Positions 1 through 8,201 are shown, counted from the first letter of the stretch. The stretch is 64,000 nt of DNA from a virus (IMGVR_UViG_3300044695_006482:1-64000), one strand, 5' to 3'. Translations and numbers: made by a program. Notes: generated from the letters alone by a model not told the origin.

Positions 1-1
1 T

Positions 2-1348
2 AATGGGGGTGGAGCTGCTGTAGCATTTAGCCGAGACAATGCTTTTGGGACATTTATTGGATTTTGGACCAATTCAGCCGCTAGCGCCAACGCTGCCACC
101 GAACGCCTTCGCATCGACAACTCCGGCAACGTGGGGATTGGGACTAGTAGTCCTGGAGAGCTTTTACACTTAAGCGCCAATACGGACCCCAAGATTCAAT
201 TTACCGATGTAGGTAATGTTATTAGCAAAATTGGAATCAGCGCCAGTACAGCTTTAACGTTTGAGCACAACGGTTCTGAACGCCTCCGCATCGACAGCTC
301 CGGCCGCGTAGGGATTGGGACTAGCTCGCCTGCAAGCCTGTTCCATTTGAATGCTTCTGCTTCCGGTGGTGGAGCAATCTTTGCGAACCAAGGATATAAC
401 TGCGCTACCGTCTCTCAGGTAATTTCAAGCGCAGATGCCATATTTGGGGGTGGCGTTATTGCTAGTGATGTTGGCCAAGAAGTTAAAAAGATCAATGCTG
501 ATGCGGCGCATTACATAAAAATCCAAACTGGCGAAGGTATTTCCTTCCACACCAACATTACAGGTGCGTCAGGTACTTCAGTAAATCGCGGGACCAACGA
601 ACGCCTCCGCATCGACAGCTCCGGCCGGCTGCTGGTGGGGACGAGTACGGCGCGAGCAAACTTCTACAACACAACAGCAACTGCCCAAATTCAAGTTGAA
701 GGTGTGGGCGCAGAAAGTGCGTCATTTGCTGCCATCAATGTCGCCGGTAATGCTGGTGGCGCTCGTCTTTATATGGCCAAAGGCCGGGGTGGGGCCATTG
801 GATCAAACACCATTGTCTCAAGTGGTGATGTTCTTGGGCAAATTACTTTCCAAGGCAATGATGGGTCTGAATTTGTAGAAGGGGCGACTATTGAAGCTCA
901 GGTAGACGGCACCCCCGGCGTTAACGACATGCCGGGCCGCCTGGTCTTCTCCACCACCGCCGATGGGTCGAGCAGCCCGACGGAGCAACTGCGTATCTCT
1001 AACGGCGGCACCGTTCTTTACAATCAGCCCGCACCGGCAGCCGTAGACGTTACCGCCACACTTACCGTCGCCAACCTCACCGCCAAAATCATCACTTCCT
1101 CCACTGCCGCAGCCGTCACGATGACTCTGCCCACCGGCACCCTCATGGATGGCGGCTTCAGCGGCCTCTACAACAACATGGCCTTTAAGTGGAGTGTCAT
1201 CAACACGGGCGCTACAAACGCTGTCACCGTCCAAGGTGGCGCAAGCCACACCCTCGTCGGCTCCGGTACCGTCGCCACCAACAACAGCGTACGCTTCTCC
1301 TCACGCCGCACAGGGACCACCACCTGGGTCACTTACCGCGTCGGCTGA
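2..1348 (+). CDS. Tail fibre protein, C-terminal part (cut by window edge)
   Basis: The frame is open from base 2, so the N-terminus lies outside the window and the GTG at 131 is not a real start. The protein forms part of a tail fibre or spike. A shaft motif, ERLRID-S-G-x-VGIGTSSP, recurs at nucleotides 101, 278 and 599, with a degraded copy (EQLRISNGG) near 984. This repeat is common in cyanophage and other phage fibres and marks a trimeric beta shaft. The last 100 residues (AVDVTATLTV to TYRVG) form a separate Thr/Ala-rich beta domain, probably the tip. Its TGA overlaps the next ATG. Fibre role is secure; the receptor is unknown. Confidence 0.85.
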   Translation, partial: NGGGAAVAFSRDNAFGTFIGFWTNSAASANAATERLRIDNSGNVGIGTSSPGELLHLSANTDPKIQFTDVGNVISKIGISASTALTFEHNGSERLRIDSSGRVGIGTSSPASLFHLNASASGGGAIFANQGYNCATVSQVISSADAIFGGGVIASDVGQEVKKINADAAHYIKIQTGEGISFHTNITGASGTSVNRGTNERLRIDSSGRLLVGTSTARANFYNTTATAQIQVEGVGAESASFAAINVAGNAGGARLYMAKGRGGAIGSNTIVSSGDVLGQITFQGNDGSEFVEGATIEAQVDGTPGVNDMPGRLVFSTTADGSSSPTEQLRISNGGTVLYNQPAPAAVDVTATLTVANLTAKIITSSTAAAVTMTLPTGTLMDGGFSGLYNNMAFKWSVINTGATNAVTVQGGASHTLVGSGTVATNNSVRFSSRRTGTTTWVTYRVG

Positions 1349-1848
1349 TGAATAACACCGTCATCGAACTCGGCGGCAACATCAGCCGCCTGCCCCATGC
1401 CTGCCGCGTAGCTCTGGCCCTCCCCGATGCCCACCTGATCATCTCCAGCGAGGGCGGCGCCCAGCAGTGTCTCCAGATCGCGCTTGACGTTGGCCTGCCC
1501 CGAGAGCGCATCCACCTCGACTACCAAGCGTGGGACACGGTGACCAACTTCACCAAAACCGCTGTCCTGGTGAAGCACCTCGGCACCACTGATCTACACA
1601 TAGTGACCGATGGCTTCCACATGCGCCGCTCACTCGGTATCGCCCTCATCGTCTACGCCTTCACCGGCATCCGCTACCACGCAAAACCGAGCAGCAGCGG
1701 CGCCCCCGAGCCCTGGCGCCTGACCTGCGAAGACTGGCTACGCGCCCTCGTGTGGCGCCTCACCGGCTACCAGCACATCTGGCGCGATGTGTATGAGCAG
1801 AGGATGCCGTACTTGCGGCAGCAAGCCGAGATCGCATCCCATCTGTAA
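1348..1848 (+). CDS. YdcF/SanA-like protein (DUF218)
   Basis: 166 aa, starting at the ATG that overlaps the fibre stop (TGATG). The order of motifs matches DUF218/YdcF: N-terminal LGGNISR, ALPDAHLIISSEGG, ERIHLDYQAWDTVTN, and IVTDGFHMRRS before a hydrophobic C-terminal part. DUF218 proteins are linked to cell-envelope functions in bacteria, but their reaction is poorly known. No signal peptide or N-terminal membrane anchor is visible, unlike many bacterial members, so this is a stand-alone cytoplasmic domain. Its place between fibre and lysis-type genes suggests an envelope role during infection, which is inference. Confidence 0.7.
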   Translation: MNNTVIELGGNISRLPHACRVALALPDAHLIISSEGGAQQCLQIALDVGLPRERIHLDYQAWDTVTNFTKTAVLVKHLGTTDLHIVTDGFHMRRSLGIALIVYAFTGIRYHAKPSSSGAPEPWRLTCEDWLRALVWRLTGYQHIWRDVYEQRMPYLRQQAEIASHL

Positions 1849-1872
1849 TTTGTCTAGGTCAGTACCCACACC

Positions 1873-2184
1873 ATGAGCACCACCCACACCTGGCATATCG
1901 CCAACCTCGAGCGCGAGACCCGCGACGGTTACGTCTTCACCGCTCACTACACGGTCGACGCAGCCGACGGCACTTATCGCGCAGGCGCCTACGGCAGCCT
2001 CGGCCTCGAGCGCAGTGACGACATGGTGCCCTTCGCCGATCTCACCGAAGATCTGGTCATCGATTGGGTCAAAGAAAAACTCGGCGACGACAAAGTTGCA
2101 GAAATCGAATCCGCGCTCGCAGCGCAAATCGATGAGCAACATGCCCCTTCAAAAGCCTCTGGTCTTCCGTGGAGTAGCACCTGA
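1873..2184 (+). CDS. DUF7936-like conserved cyanophage protein
   Basis: 103 aa. The protein opens with WHIANLERETRDGYVFTAHY and later has a short acidic helix region (DLTEDLVIDWVKEKLGDDKV) followed by a helix with an AAQIDEQ motif. This layout matches a small beta-plus-helix family (DUF7936) frequent among cyanophage structural genes, where it sits beside fibre and baseplate genes. No catalytic motif is visible. It follows the YdcF-like gene by 24 bp and belongs to the same plus-strand run. A virion or fibre-assembly role is inferred from context only. Confidence 0.65.
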   Translation: MSTTHTWHIANLERETRDGYVFTAHYTVDAADGTYRAGAYGSLGLERSDDMVPFADLTEDLVIDWVKEKLGDDKVAEIESALAAQIDEQHAPSKASGLPWSST

Positions 2185-2229
2185 TCACTGCGTCGTTACT
2201 CTGACCAAGTACGCAACATCCCCGAGGCC

Positions 2230-2475
2230 GTGATTGAGGTGCTTGCCGCCGTCCTCGGGGCCGCTGTAACGGTCGGAGCCATGGGTATCGGCGCCATGGG
2301 CAACCGCAACCGCGAGGACCGCGACGCGGTCCTTCGCCTCACCCTCGCCGTCGAAAACGTCGCCACGCGCCTCGAGGAGCTCCACGTTGACATCAAGGCC
2401 GACCGCAAGGAGACCTACCACCGCATCAACGGCCTTGAACAGCGTGTCGCCAAGCTTGAAGCGGGCCACGGATGA
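2230..2475 (+). CDS. Small membrane protein with coiled coil
   Basis: 81 aa from a GTG start. Residues 2-24 (VLAAVLGAAVTVGAMGIGAMG) form one membrane segment. The rest is a charged heptad helix (VENVATRLEELHVDIKADRKET, then RINGLEQRVAKLEAG), a likely coiled coil. The frame is open upstream to the previous stop, and a CTG at 2188 would add 14 residues. It overlaps the next gene by ATGA. One membrane segment with a cytosolic coiled coil beside a two-segment protein resembles lysis or holin-accessory cassettes, but no family was recognised. Confidence 0.6.
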   Translation: MIEVLAAVLGAAVTVGAMGIGAMGNRNREDRDAVLRLTLAVENVATRLEELHVDIKADRKETYHRINGLEQRVAKLEAGHG

Positions 2476-2723
2476 ACAACGCCACTGTCATCGCCCTCGT
2501 CCTGAAGCTGCTGATCGGCTGCTACTCGTACATGCTGCTGATGGCTAGCGCCAACGTCCTCAGCTGCGAGATTCGTCGCCCCGGTCAGTGCGGCAATCAG
2601 TGGACTCAGGCATTCACCGTCGCCGCCGGCGCCACCTCAACGCTGTGGGCCTACATCACGGACTCGCCCGGCCAACGCCCCGCCCCCCGAGGACGGCAAC
2701 GCCCCACCTCCGAAGACTCATGA
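2472..2723 (+). CDS. Candidate holin (two membrane segments)
   Basis: 83 aa, ATG coupled by ATGA to the previous gene and likewise to the next. Two hydrophobic stretches are visible: residues about 5-28 and 47-65, separated by a short Cys-containing loop (SCEIRRPGQCGN), with a basic/proline-rich tail. Size, topology and charged tail fit a class II holin, which would make the membrane lesion that lets the endolysin reach peptidoglycan. The endolysin lies 3.6 kb away on the other strand rather than next door, so the assignment is tentative. Confidence 0.5.
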   Translation: MNNATVIALVLKLLIGCYSYMLLMASANVLSCEIRRPGQCGNQWTQAFTVAAGATSTLWAYITDSPGQRPAPRGRQRPTSEDS

Positions 2724-2986
2724 AATCCTTCCTCATCGCCCTGGCCAAAGCCCTGCTCAAGGCCGCCCTCGACGAGGGCCTGCGCCGCGGTCTGCCCGAG
2801 ATCTACAAGCGGCTGGACGCCGAGGTGCCGCTGATGCTGTACAACAACGCCTCTCCGGCCAAGGTCGCCGGCACCGTTGCCAGCGCAATCGCTGATGTCT
2901 CAGGCAAACGGGCCACCGCCAATCAGGTGGCCGCGATTATCGGTCTGTACGACCCAATCCGCGCCGCAGCTCGAAGTCTGCGTTGA
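2720..2986 (+). CDS. Conserved small phage protein, unknown function
   Basis: 88 aa, ATG overlapping the candidate holin's stop. It starts with an amphipathic helix (MKSFLIALAKALLKAALDEG) and ends with a helical region (TANQVAAIIGLYDPIRAAA). No transmembrane segment or catalytic motif is clear. Tight translational coupling with the two membrane proteins upstream suggests that the three act together, possibly in lysis or as virion accessory proteins. Function not recognised. Confidence 0.6.
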   Translation: MKSFLIALAKALLKAALDEGLRRGLPEIYKRLDAEVPLMLYNNASPAKVAGTVASAIADVSGKRATANQVAAIIGLYDPIRAAARSLR

Positions 2987-3022
2987 CCCGAGCTCGGTAA
3001 ACTGCCTCAGGAGGACACGCGC

Positions 3023-3361
3023 ATGCTTCAACCTGGGGTCTACGACATCAAGCTTCAGCGTCGCGCTGACTTCAGTCTCCTACTGACAATTGAAGACAGT
3101 GCTGGTTTACCAATCAACTTGACAGGTTGGACCGCAGTTGCACAAGCGTGGGACAGTACGCGCACGACTCAATATGCAGACTTTACAATTGCTTACACTA
3201 ATAGGGTCGCCGGACAAATAACAATAGGACTTACCTCGGCACAAACCACTACGTTTCCGCGCGAGTCACAGTACGACCTTCTTCTGATAAACCCTTCCGG
3301 CCTGAAAGAGTACTACCTTGAGGGTAGCGTTATCGCGTCTGAAGGCTTTAGCGCAACATGA
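3023..3361 (+). CDS. Baseplate/fibre-associated structural protein
   Basis: 112 aa. A strong ribosome site (AGGAGG, 10 bp before the ATG) marks the start of a new translation unit. The pattern PGVYDIKLQRRADFSLLLTI, then LTGWTAVAQAWD and YDLLLINPSG, is an all-beta domain of the kind seen at the N-terminus of phage baseplate upper proteins and in cyanophage virion proteins. It is coupled by ATGA to the following collagen-like fibre gene, so the two are likely assembled together at the tail tip. No enzymatic motif. Confidence 0.6.
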   Translation: MLQPGVYDIKLQRRADFSLLLTIEDSAGLPINLTGWTAVAQAWDSTRTTQYADFTIAYTNRVAGQITIGLTSAQTTTFPRESQYDLLLINPSGLKEYYLEGSVIASEGFSAT

Positions 3362-3690
3362 CATCAGTCTCAATCAACGAAACGCACACTAACGTCGTCG
3401 TTGAGAACGACACGCGCGTCATTGTCGCAGAGGTAGAAACAGGCGTTGTCATCAAATTAACCGGGGTAGGGCCTCAAGGACCGCCCGGTCCAGTTGGCAC
3501 TGGCTTTGTATTCACGAATAGCACACCCTCCGACACATGGACGATTAACCACAACTTAGGGTTTCGACCAATCGTGGAAGCATTTGATAGCGGAAGCCAA
3601 GTAATTGACGCGGCTGTCTCACACCCAAGTGTCAATACCGCCGTTATACTATTCTCGATACCCGTTGCCGGCTTCGCGAGGCTGATCTGA
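3358..3690 (+). CDS. Tail fibre protein with short collagen-like stretch
   Basis: 110 aa. Residues about 1-35 are beta, followed by a short collagen-like G-x-y run (GPQGPPGPVG), then a C-terminal domain with DTWTINHNLGFRPIVEAFD. The latter is the W-x-I-x-HNLG-x-x-P module that caps many phage fibres. A related HNL motif occurs in the next fibre gene (VTHNLNSLDVAVTVF). The collagen stretch implies trimerisation. Coupled by ATGA to the preceding gene. Confidence 0.7.
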   Translation: MTSVSINETHTNVVVENDTRVIVAEVETGVVIKLTGVGPQGPPGPVGTGFVFTNSTPSDTWTINHNLGFRPIVEAFDSGSQVIDAAVSHPSVNTAVILFSIPVAGFARLI

Positions 3691-3691
3691 G

Positions 3692-4480
3692 ATGCCACGG
3701 AAGATTTTTACCGACTTCGATTTCCAGTCGGTCAGCAAGGTCACGAATCTGCCTACGCCCGGCAGTGCTGGCGACGCGGTTCCGAAGTCCTATGTGGACA
3801 GCCTCGTCGAGGGCCTGGCCTGGAAAGACAGCTGCCGGGTCGCCACGCAGGCCAACCTGAACCTGGCCAGCCCCGGCGCCACGATCGATGGCGTCACGAT
3901 GGCGTCACAAGATCGCGTGCTGGTGCGCGCGCAGACTACCGCCTCTCAGAACGGCATCTATGTCTGGAATGGCGCTGCCACTCCCATGACGCGGGCGCTC
4001 GACGCCAGCACATTTGCGGAGCTGGAGCAGGCTGTGACGATGGTGGAGGAAGGCACCAGCGCCGCCACCAGCTACCGGCAGGATCAGATCAACGGCACGA
4101 TCGACACCAGCTCTGTCAGCTGGGTCACCTTCGGTACGGCAGCCCCCGCCGCGTCTGAGACGACCCCCGGCATCGCCGAGATCGCCACGCAGGCCGAGGT
4201 CAACACCGGCACCGACGATCTGCGGTTCATCACCCCGCTGAAGCTGGCCAACTGGAGCGGCCGTTTCAGGAAATTCGCCGTGAGCATCGGTGACGGCACC
4301 AACACCAGCTACACGGTGACGCACAACCTCAACAGCTTGGATGTAGCTGTAACGGTCTTCCAAAACAGCAACGGCGAGGACGTAATTGCAGACGTCGCCC
4401 GTCCCACAGTAAACACAGCAACAATTGTCTTCGCGTCCGCTCCTGCTGCTAACGCGTACCGCGTCGTTGTGGTTGGCTGA
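3692..4480 (+). CDS. Tail fibre protein
   Basis: 262 aa. The N-terminus has the cyanophage fibre signature PGSAGDAVPKSYVDSLVEGL followed by WKDSCRVAT, IDGVTM, DRVLVRAQT and NGIYVWNG. The middle (ETTPGIAEIATQAEVNTGTD) matches the fibre-repeat motif that precedes a C-terminal tip domain. The tip (YTVTHNLNSLDVAVTV) resembles the preceding gene's C-terminus. It is a receptor-binding or fibre-connector component. The stop overlaps the next ATG. Confidence 0.8.
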   Translation: MPRKIFTDFDFQSVSKVTNLPTPGSAGDAVPKSYVDSLVEGLAWKDSCRVATQANLNLASPGATIDGVTMASQDRVLVRAQTTASQNGIYVWNGAATPMTRALDASTFAELEQAVTMVEEGTSAATSYRQDQINGTIDTSSVSWVTFGTAAPAASETTPGIAEIATQAEVNTGTDDLRFITPLKLANWSGRFRKFAVSIGDGTNTSYTVTHNLNSLDVAVTVFQNSNGEDVIADVARPTVNTATIVFASAPAANAYRVVVVG

Positions 4481-4875
4481 TGACTCGCGAACTGCTCACC
4501 GGCGCCAATCTCCGCGGCCCGCTGGAACTGAGCGGCAGCGCCGGAAGTGTCGGCCAAGTGCTGAAATCTGCCGGCCCCGGTGCGATTCCAACATGGGGTG
4601 CAGCATCCGGTGGTGGCGGGGTCGTTCTCAACAGCGCCACACTCGACTTCGGCGCCAACCCGCAGTGGTCAACCGAGTTCACCATCACTTCGATCACTGC
4701 ATCAGTCGGACAAAACGTGATGATGGTGGCATCAGGCAATAACGGTGACGAACTCGAGTTTGACGGCTTCACCTGCGCGGCCCGCGTGACCGCAACCGAC
4801 ACAATTCAAGCCTGGGTCACCGCATGCCCAGGGCCTGTGGCGGGCACTCGATCCTTCCTGTTCCTTCTCTCCTGA
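4480..4875 (+). CDS. Small fibre/structural protein
   Basis: 131 aa, start codon overlapping the upstream stop. The N-terminus (LRGPLELSGSAGSVGQVLKSAG followed by PTWG, split by a Gly-rich hinge SGGGG) is the fibre motif G-x-x-GQVL-x-S-x-G-x-x-P-x-W found in many cyanophage fibres. The C-terminal 80 residues are beta-rich with two Cys. Acts at the tail tip by context; no enzymatic feature. Confidence 0.7.
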   Translation: MTRELLTGANLRGPLELSGSAGSVGQVLKSAGPGAIPTWGAASGGGGVVLNSATLDFGANPQWSTEFTITSITASVGQNVMMVASGNNGDELEFDGFTCAARVTATDTIQAWVTACPGPVAGTRSFLFLLS

Positions 4876-4884
4876 TTCAGACCA

Positions 4885-6315
4885 ATGGCAGTCCTCCAAG
4901 ACGGAACCTCGGGCGGAATCCTTGCCCGCATCTTCAACACCTCCAAGGGTCTGGCTTCGATGCTGGTGGCGGCGGACGGCACGACCGTTCCCAAGACCAG
5001 CGGCGAGGGGCGTGGCTCGTCTGACGGCCATCTGCCCGTTGGTGGCATCAACGACGACACCTACCGACCGTTGCGGGTAGACCGCCTGGGGAACATGGTC
5101 CCCGGCACGGTAAACCTACTGCTGCACGAACCTTTTGAAGGTGCAACTGTAAGTAGCCCCAACCGAGTCACAGTTGCAACTACTACATTCACGCAAGCGC
5201 AGACTGCTGCAGGCGGTCTGAACTTCAACAGCGCCAACAACGCCGCAGCTGCTTCAGCAGCCCTACTGACAAGCAACCGTCAATTCGCCAAGCTGCAGCG
5301 CGCACCCCTGCACTGCAAGTTCCGCGCCCGCGCCGGCCACGTCACCAACGCCGTCATCGAGCTCGGCTTCGGCAACCCCGCCAGCCAAACGGCATCCCCC
5401 ACGATTGGTGCCTACTGGCAAATCACAACTGGCGGCGTCGTCCAGCCAGTCCTGACGTTCAACGGCGTAAACATCACTGGCGGTGCGGTCACAATGCCGT
5501 CCGGCTGGCAGAGCAACTACTACGTCTGGGACATCATTCTTGATGACGACGAAGCTTTCTACATTATTCAGGACACGACAACCGGCGCAAGTATTGCCGA
5601 GCGTCGGATCCAACTTGCTACGACCCAAGTCAGACTCTGGAACTCCTCACGTCTGCCTATATTCGCTCGTCTCCACAACGTCACGGCTCCCGCTTTCGCA
5701 CCGACGCTGATCCTGGCCTCGATGGATGTGATGATGCTGGACACGGCCCAGAACAAGCCGTGGACTCACATCTCAGCGCTGAGCGGGTTCGGCGGAGAGA
5801 TCAACCCGACGACGTTCGCGCAGACCGCAAACTACGCAAACAGCGCAGCCCCGGCCAACGCCACCCTCAGCAACACCGCCGCTGGTTACACCACTCTCGG
5901 TGGTCAGTTTCAGTTTGCAGCAGTAGCCGGCACGGAAAATGACTTCGCTCTGTTTGGCTTTACCGTGCCTGCGCCCTACAGCTTCGTCTGTACCGGCATC
6001 GAGATCGATACCTTCAACGCTGGCGCGGCCGTAGCGACCACAGCGCATGTGCTGCAGTGGTTCACCTCCCCCGATCAGACCGCAATCTCCCTGGCAACGG
6101 CCACCAACCGTCGCGTCACCCTCGGGGTGCAGAGCTTCGCTGTCGGTGCAGCAATCGGCGCCCTGGCAGCGCCCGTAGTCCGCGACCTGAGTAATGCACC
6201 CCTGGTGACCAATCCAGGCCGCATCCTGGTGGTCGGCCTCAAGATCCCCGTCGGCACCGCCACGGCATCGCAGATCATCCGCGGCACCGTGGCGATTCGG
6301 GGCTATTTCGAGTGA
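4885..6315 (+). CDS. Large tail/receptor-binding structural protein
   Basis: 476 aa, last plus-strand gene of the fibre cluster. The N-terminal 60 residues (GTSGGILARIFNTSKGLASM and a following PLRVD-x-LGNMVPG) resemble an adaptor that attaches to the baseplate. Residues about 75-270 look like a jelly-roll or concanavalin-type sugar-binding fold (HEPFEG, YYVWDIILDDDEAFYIIQD), and the rest is a second beta domain. A glycan-binding role is inferred from fold-like features, not from a recognised family. It converges on the minus-strand endolysin with 7 bp between stops. Confidence 0.65.
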   Translation: MAVLQDGTSGGILARIFNTSKGLASMLVAADGTTVPKTSGEGRGSSDGHLPVGGINDDTYRPLRVDRLGNMVPGTVNLLLHEPFEGATVSSPNRVTVATTTFTQAQTAAGGLNFNSANNAAAASAALLTSNRQFAKLQRAPLHCKFRARAGHVTNAVIELGFGNPASQTASPTIGAYWQITTGGVVQPVLTFNGVNITGGAVTMPSGWQSNYYVWDIILDDDEAFYIIQDTTTGASIAERRIQLATTQVRLWNSSRLPIFARLHNVTAPAFAPTLILASMDVMMLDTAQNKPWTHISALSGFGGEINPTTFAQTANYANSAAPANATLSNTAAGYTTLGGQFQFAAVAGTENDFALFGFTVPAPYSFVCTGIEIDTFNAGAAVATTAHVLQWFTSPDQTAISLATATNRRVTLGVQSFAVGAAIGALAAPVVRDLSNAPLVTNPGRILVVGLKIPVGTATASQIIRGTVAIRGYFE

Positions 6316-6322
6316 GCCCGAG

Positions 6323-7471
6323 CTAGTACACCCACTCCGCGGCGGGCCGCACTCCAGCACCTGGCACAAAGCCACCCCCACCTCTGGTGTCCAGGTGCAC
6401 GAACCCCCGAGGGCGGCCATCTCCCAGCCCTCCGGTCCACCGCACCCGGATCCACTGGTAGAAGCTCTCGAGGCTGCGCCCCACGGGGTACACATCGAAC
6501 GCCGCACCGGTGGTGTGCTTCGAGCCCGGCACCCCACCCACCTGGGCATTGATCGGCTCCGGCCTGTAGAAGCTCGTCACACCCAGCGGGCCACCCCAGG
6601 CAACCCGCACCTTCTCGAACTCCATCGCGGTCTGGACTAGCCACGTCCTCGGGGAAGTGCCAGCTGCCGGGATCCGCCGCCGATCCCACTGCAGCACCTC
6701 GCCCACCGTCAGGTGCGGCGTCACCAGGCAATCGAAGTCCTCCCAATCCACCGAGCTCGGCACTGCTTCTCCACCGCCCTGCACCTTCCGCCAGTGCGGC
6801 TCGAAGACAAACCACGTACCGGCGCCCGCGGCCAGCTCGACCCTGGCGTGTGCGTCTTGAACGCTTTCGTTATAGGCGCATACCCCGTAGGTCTTGCCCT
6901 TGACGACCGCCGCCTTCTCCTTATCCCCGAGCTCGGCGGCCGGCTTCGCTGTCTTCTTCAGCCACGTGTCCTGCGTCGCCTCGAGCTCGAAGAGCAGCGC
7001 CTTCGGCTTGGCCTTGACCACCTCCGGCGCCGCATCCACCGCCGCGGGGAGATGCTCGTTCATGAGCTTGATCAGCTTCTCGGCGTAGCGCGGGTCGGTG
7101 GCGTAGCCCTGCTTGACGAGCTCCTTAGCGCCCGCCTCCCGCGTCGCCGCCCGGTTGACGCCCTCGTACTGGTCCCAGTCCTTGTACCAGCGGGTCACGA
7201 GGTAGCGCACGCACTCCCCGAGGTCGGCGAAGTCCATGAACTCCGCCTCGGTGTGCACCCGCGCCCCGTTGATGTACTCGGTCGTCCGGCAGGTCGTGCC
7301 ACTGCCCTTCAGGCCGAAGTAGTTGTACTGGCCGCTGGTGTGCTGGCCGAAGCCGCTCTCCAGTGCCCACTGAGCCGCCACGAGCTCGGGGAACTTCGCC
7401 CCGGCGTCCTTGGCCGCCCCCTGCACCCCGACCCAGTTGTTGGGGTAGGTCTTCGACTTGGCTCGGGCCAT
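6323..7471 (-). CDS. Bifunctional endolysin: GH73-like plus M15 peptidase
   Basis: 382 aa. Residues 10-135 are a glucosaminidase-type lysozyme domain: AAQWALESGFGQ carries the expected catalytic Glu (E38), followed by YNYFGLKG and a late RYAEKLIKLM helix. A linker of about 110 residues follows. The C-terminus (about 255-350) is an M15-type D,D- or L,D-carboxypeptidase: SKHTTGAAFDV supplies the H-x(6)-D zinc motif and GFVHLDTR the second histidine. The pair would cut both glycan and peptide bonds of peptidoglycan. No signal peptide, so export needs a holin. It lies alone on the minus strand between fibre genes and the integration module. Confidence 0.88.
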   Translation of the reverse strand: MARAKSKTYPNNWVGVQGAAKDAGAKFPELVAAQWALESGFGQHTSGQYNYFGLKGSGTTCRTTEYINGARVHTEAEFMDFADLGECVRYLVTRWYKDWDQYEGVNRAATREAGAKELVKQGYATDPRYAEKLIKLMNEHLPAAVDAAPEVVKAKPKALLFELEATQDTWLKKTAKPAAELGDKEKAAVVKGKTYGVCAYNESVQDAHARVELAAGAGTWFVFEPHWRKVQGGGEAVPSSVDWEDFDCLVTPHLTVGEVLQWDRRRIPAAGTSPRTWLVQTAMEFEKVRVAWGGPLGVTSFYRPEPINAQVGGVPGSKHTTGAAFDVYPVGRSLESFYQWIRVRWTGGLGDGRPRGFVHLDTRGGGGFVPGAGVRPAAEWVY

Positions 7472-7528
7472 TTAGCAACCTGACCGGTATGAGTTAAGGT
7501 TAGATGCTGTTCATGTCGTGGGTCACGC

Positions 7529-7921
7529 GTGACTGTTGAACAGTGGCGACCCGTCGTGGGCTGGGAGCATCTGTATGAGGTCAGCGATCTCGGGCGCGTG
7601 CGCAGTCTTCCTCGTTACATCCCGGCGGTGAACCGAGACGGGACCGGTCGCCTTAATCGATGCCGAGGCCAATTGCTGAAAGGCACCCCCGACCGCGACG
7701 GATACCTCAAGGTGAACTTGCGCAACACCCTTGGTGGCGTGAGAACTCGGCTAGTCCACACCCTGGTAGCCGAAGCCTGGATCGGACCACGGCCGACAGG
7801 TCTCGATGTCTGCCACGGCCCCGCCGGGACTGCCGACAACAGTCGACGCAACCTGCGGTACGACAGTCGTTCCGCCAACGAAGCCGACAAGCGACGTTGG
7901 CCTAGCAGGCCGTCTGCTTAA
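7529..7921 (+). CDS. HNH endonuclease with NUMOD4 motif
   Basis: 130 aa from GTG. The N-terminus QWRPVVGWEHLYEVSDLGRV is a NUMOD4 DNA-binding motif, and the core VCHGPAGTADNSRRNLRYDS is the HNH_3-type nuclease centre with the asparagine and histidine of this class. Such free-standing HNH genes home into phage genomes and can nick competing DNA. It sits between the endolysin and the attachment site, a typical insertion spot. Activity is likely but not certain, because the region around the first histidine (LVHTLVAEAWIGP) is short. Confidence 0.85.
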   Translation: MTVEQWRPVVGWEHLYEVSDLGRVRSLPRYIPAVNRDGTGRLNRCRGQLLKGTPDRDGYLKVNLRNTLGGVRTRLVHTLVAEAWIGPRPTGLDVCHGPAGTADNSRRNLRYDSRSANEADKRRWPSRPSA

Positions 7922-7998
7922 ATACCGCCATCGACGGGGGCCTCCTACTAGGCCATTTTTAGGCCAACCCCAGGAGACCACCCCCCGAGATCCCAGTC

Positions 7999-8041
7999 CG
8001 GGGCGTAGCGCAGCTTGGTAGCGCACCACTTTGGGGTAGTG
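7999..8041 (+). other. attP core candidate: 5' half of a tRNA-Pro gene
   Basis: These 43 bp follow a bacterial tRNA-Pro from position 1 to the anticodon stem: acceptor strand CGGGGCG, D-stems GCGC/GCGC around AGCTTGGTA, then CCACT-TTGGGGT-AGTG with GGG in the anticodon position. Homology stops after AGTG and no T-arm follows. A truncated tRNA 160 bp upstream of a tyrosine integrase is the classic form of attP. Integration would keep the host tRNA-Pro(GGG) intact by supplying its 5' half. Confidence 0.8.
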
Positions 8042-8178
8042 CCTACTCCATCTACGCCACCAGAAGAAAGATTCCAGGCCAGCACTCGGATTCTTTGCAG
8101 CGCAACGCTTTTCGGCCCATGGTGGCTCGCTTAATTCAGCCCGGCTTGACCAAAACAGACCTAGGCTGACGCAGAAAG

Positions 8179-8198
8179 TAGTCCAGGTTTTAGTCCAG
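8179..8198 (+). repeat. Direct repeat TAGTCCAG x2, possible integrase arm sites
   Basis: TAGTCCAG occurs at 8179-8186 and 8191-8198, 12 bp apart (about one helical turn), just before the integrase start and on the integrase side of the tRNA-like core. Position and spacing fit arm-type integrase or Xis sites. The integrase frame is also open through this stretch, so it could be coding instead. Confidence 0.4.
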
Positions 8199-8201
8199 AC
8201 C

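Noticed and set aside
101-640. Spaced repeats at the left edge as a possible CRISPR array
   Set aside because: Spacing is irregular (177 and 321 bp), in frame, and encodes the ERLRID fibre shaft motif.
8146-8167. TTGACC and TAGGCT as an integrase promoter
   Set aside because: The spacer is only 10 bp, too short for sigma-70; no alternative -10 at the correct distance.
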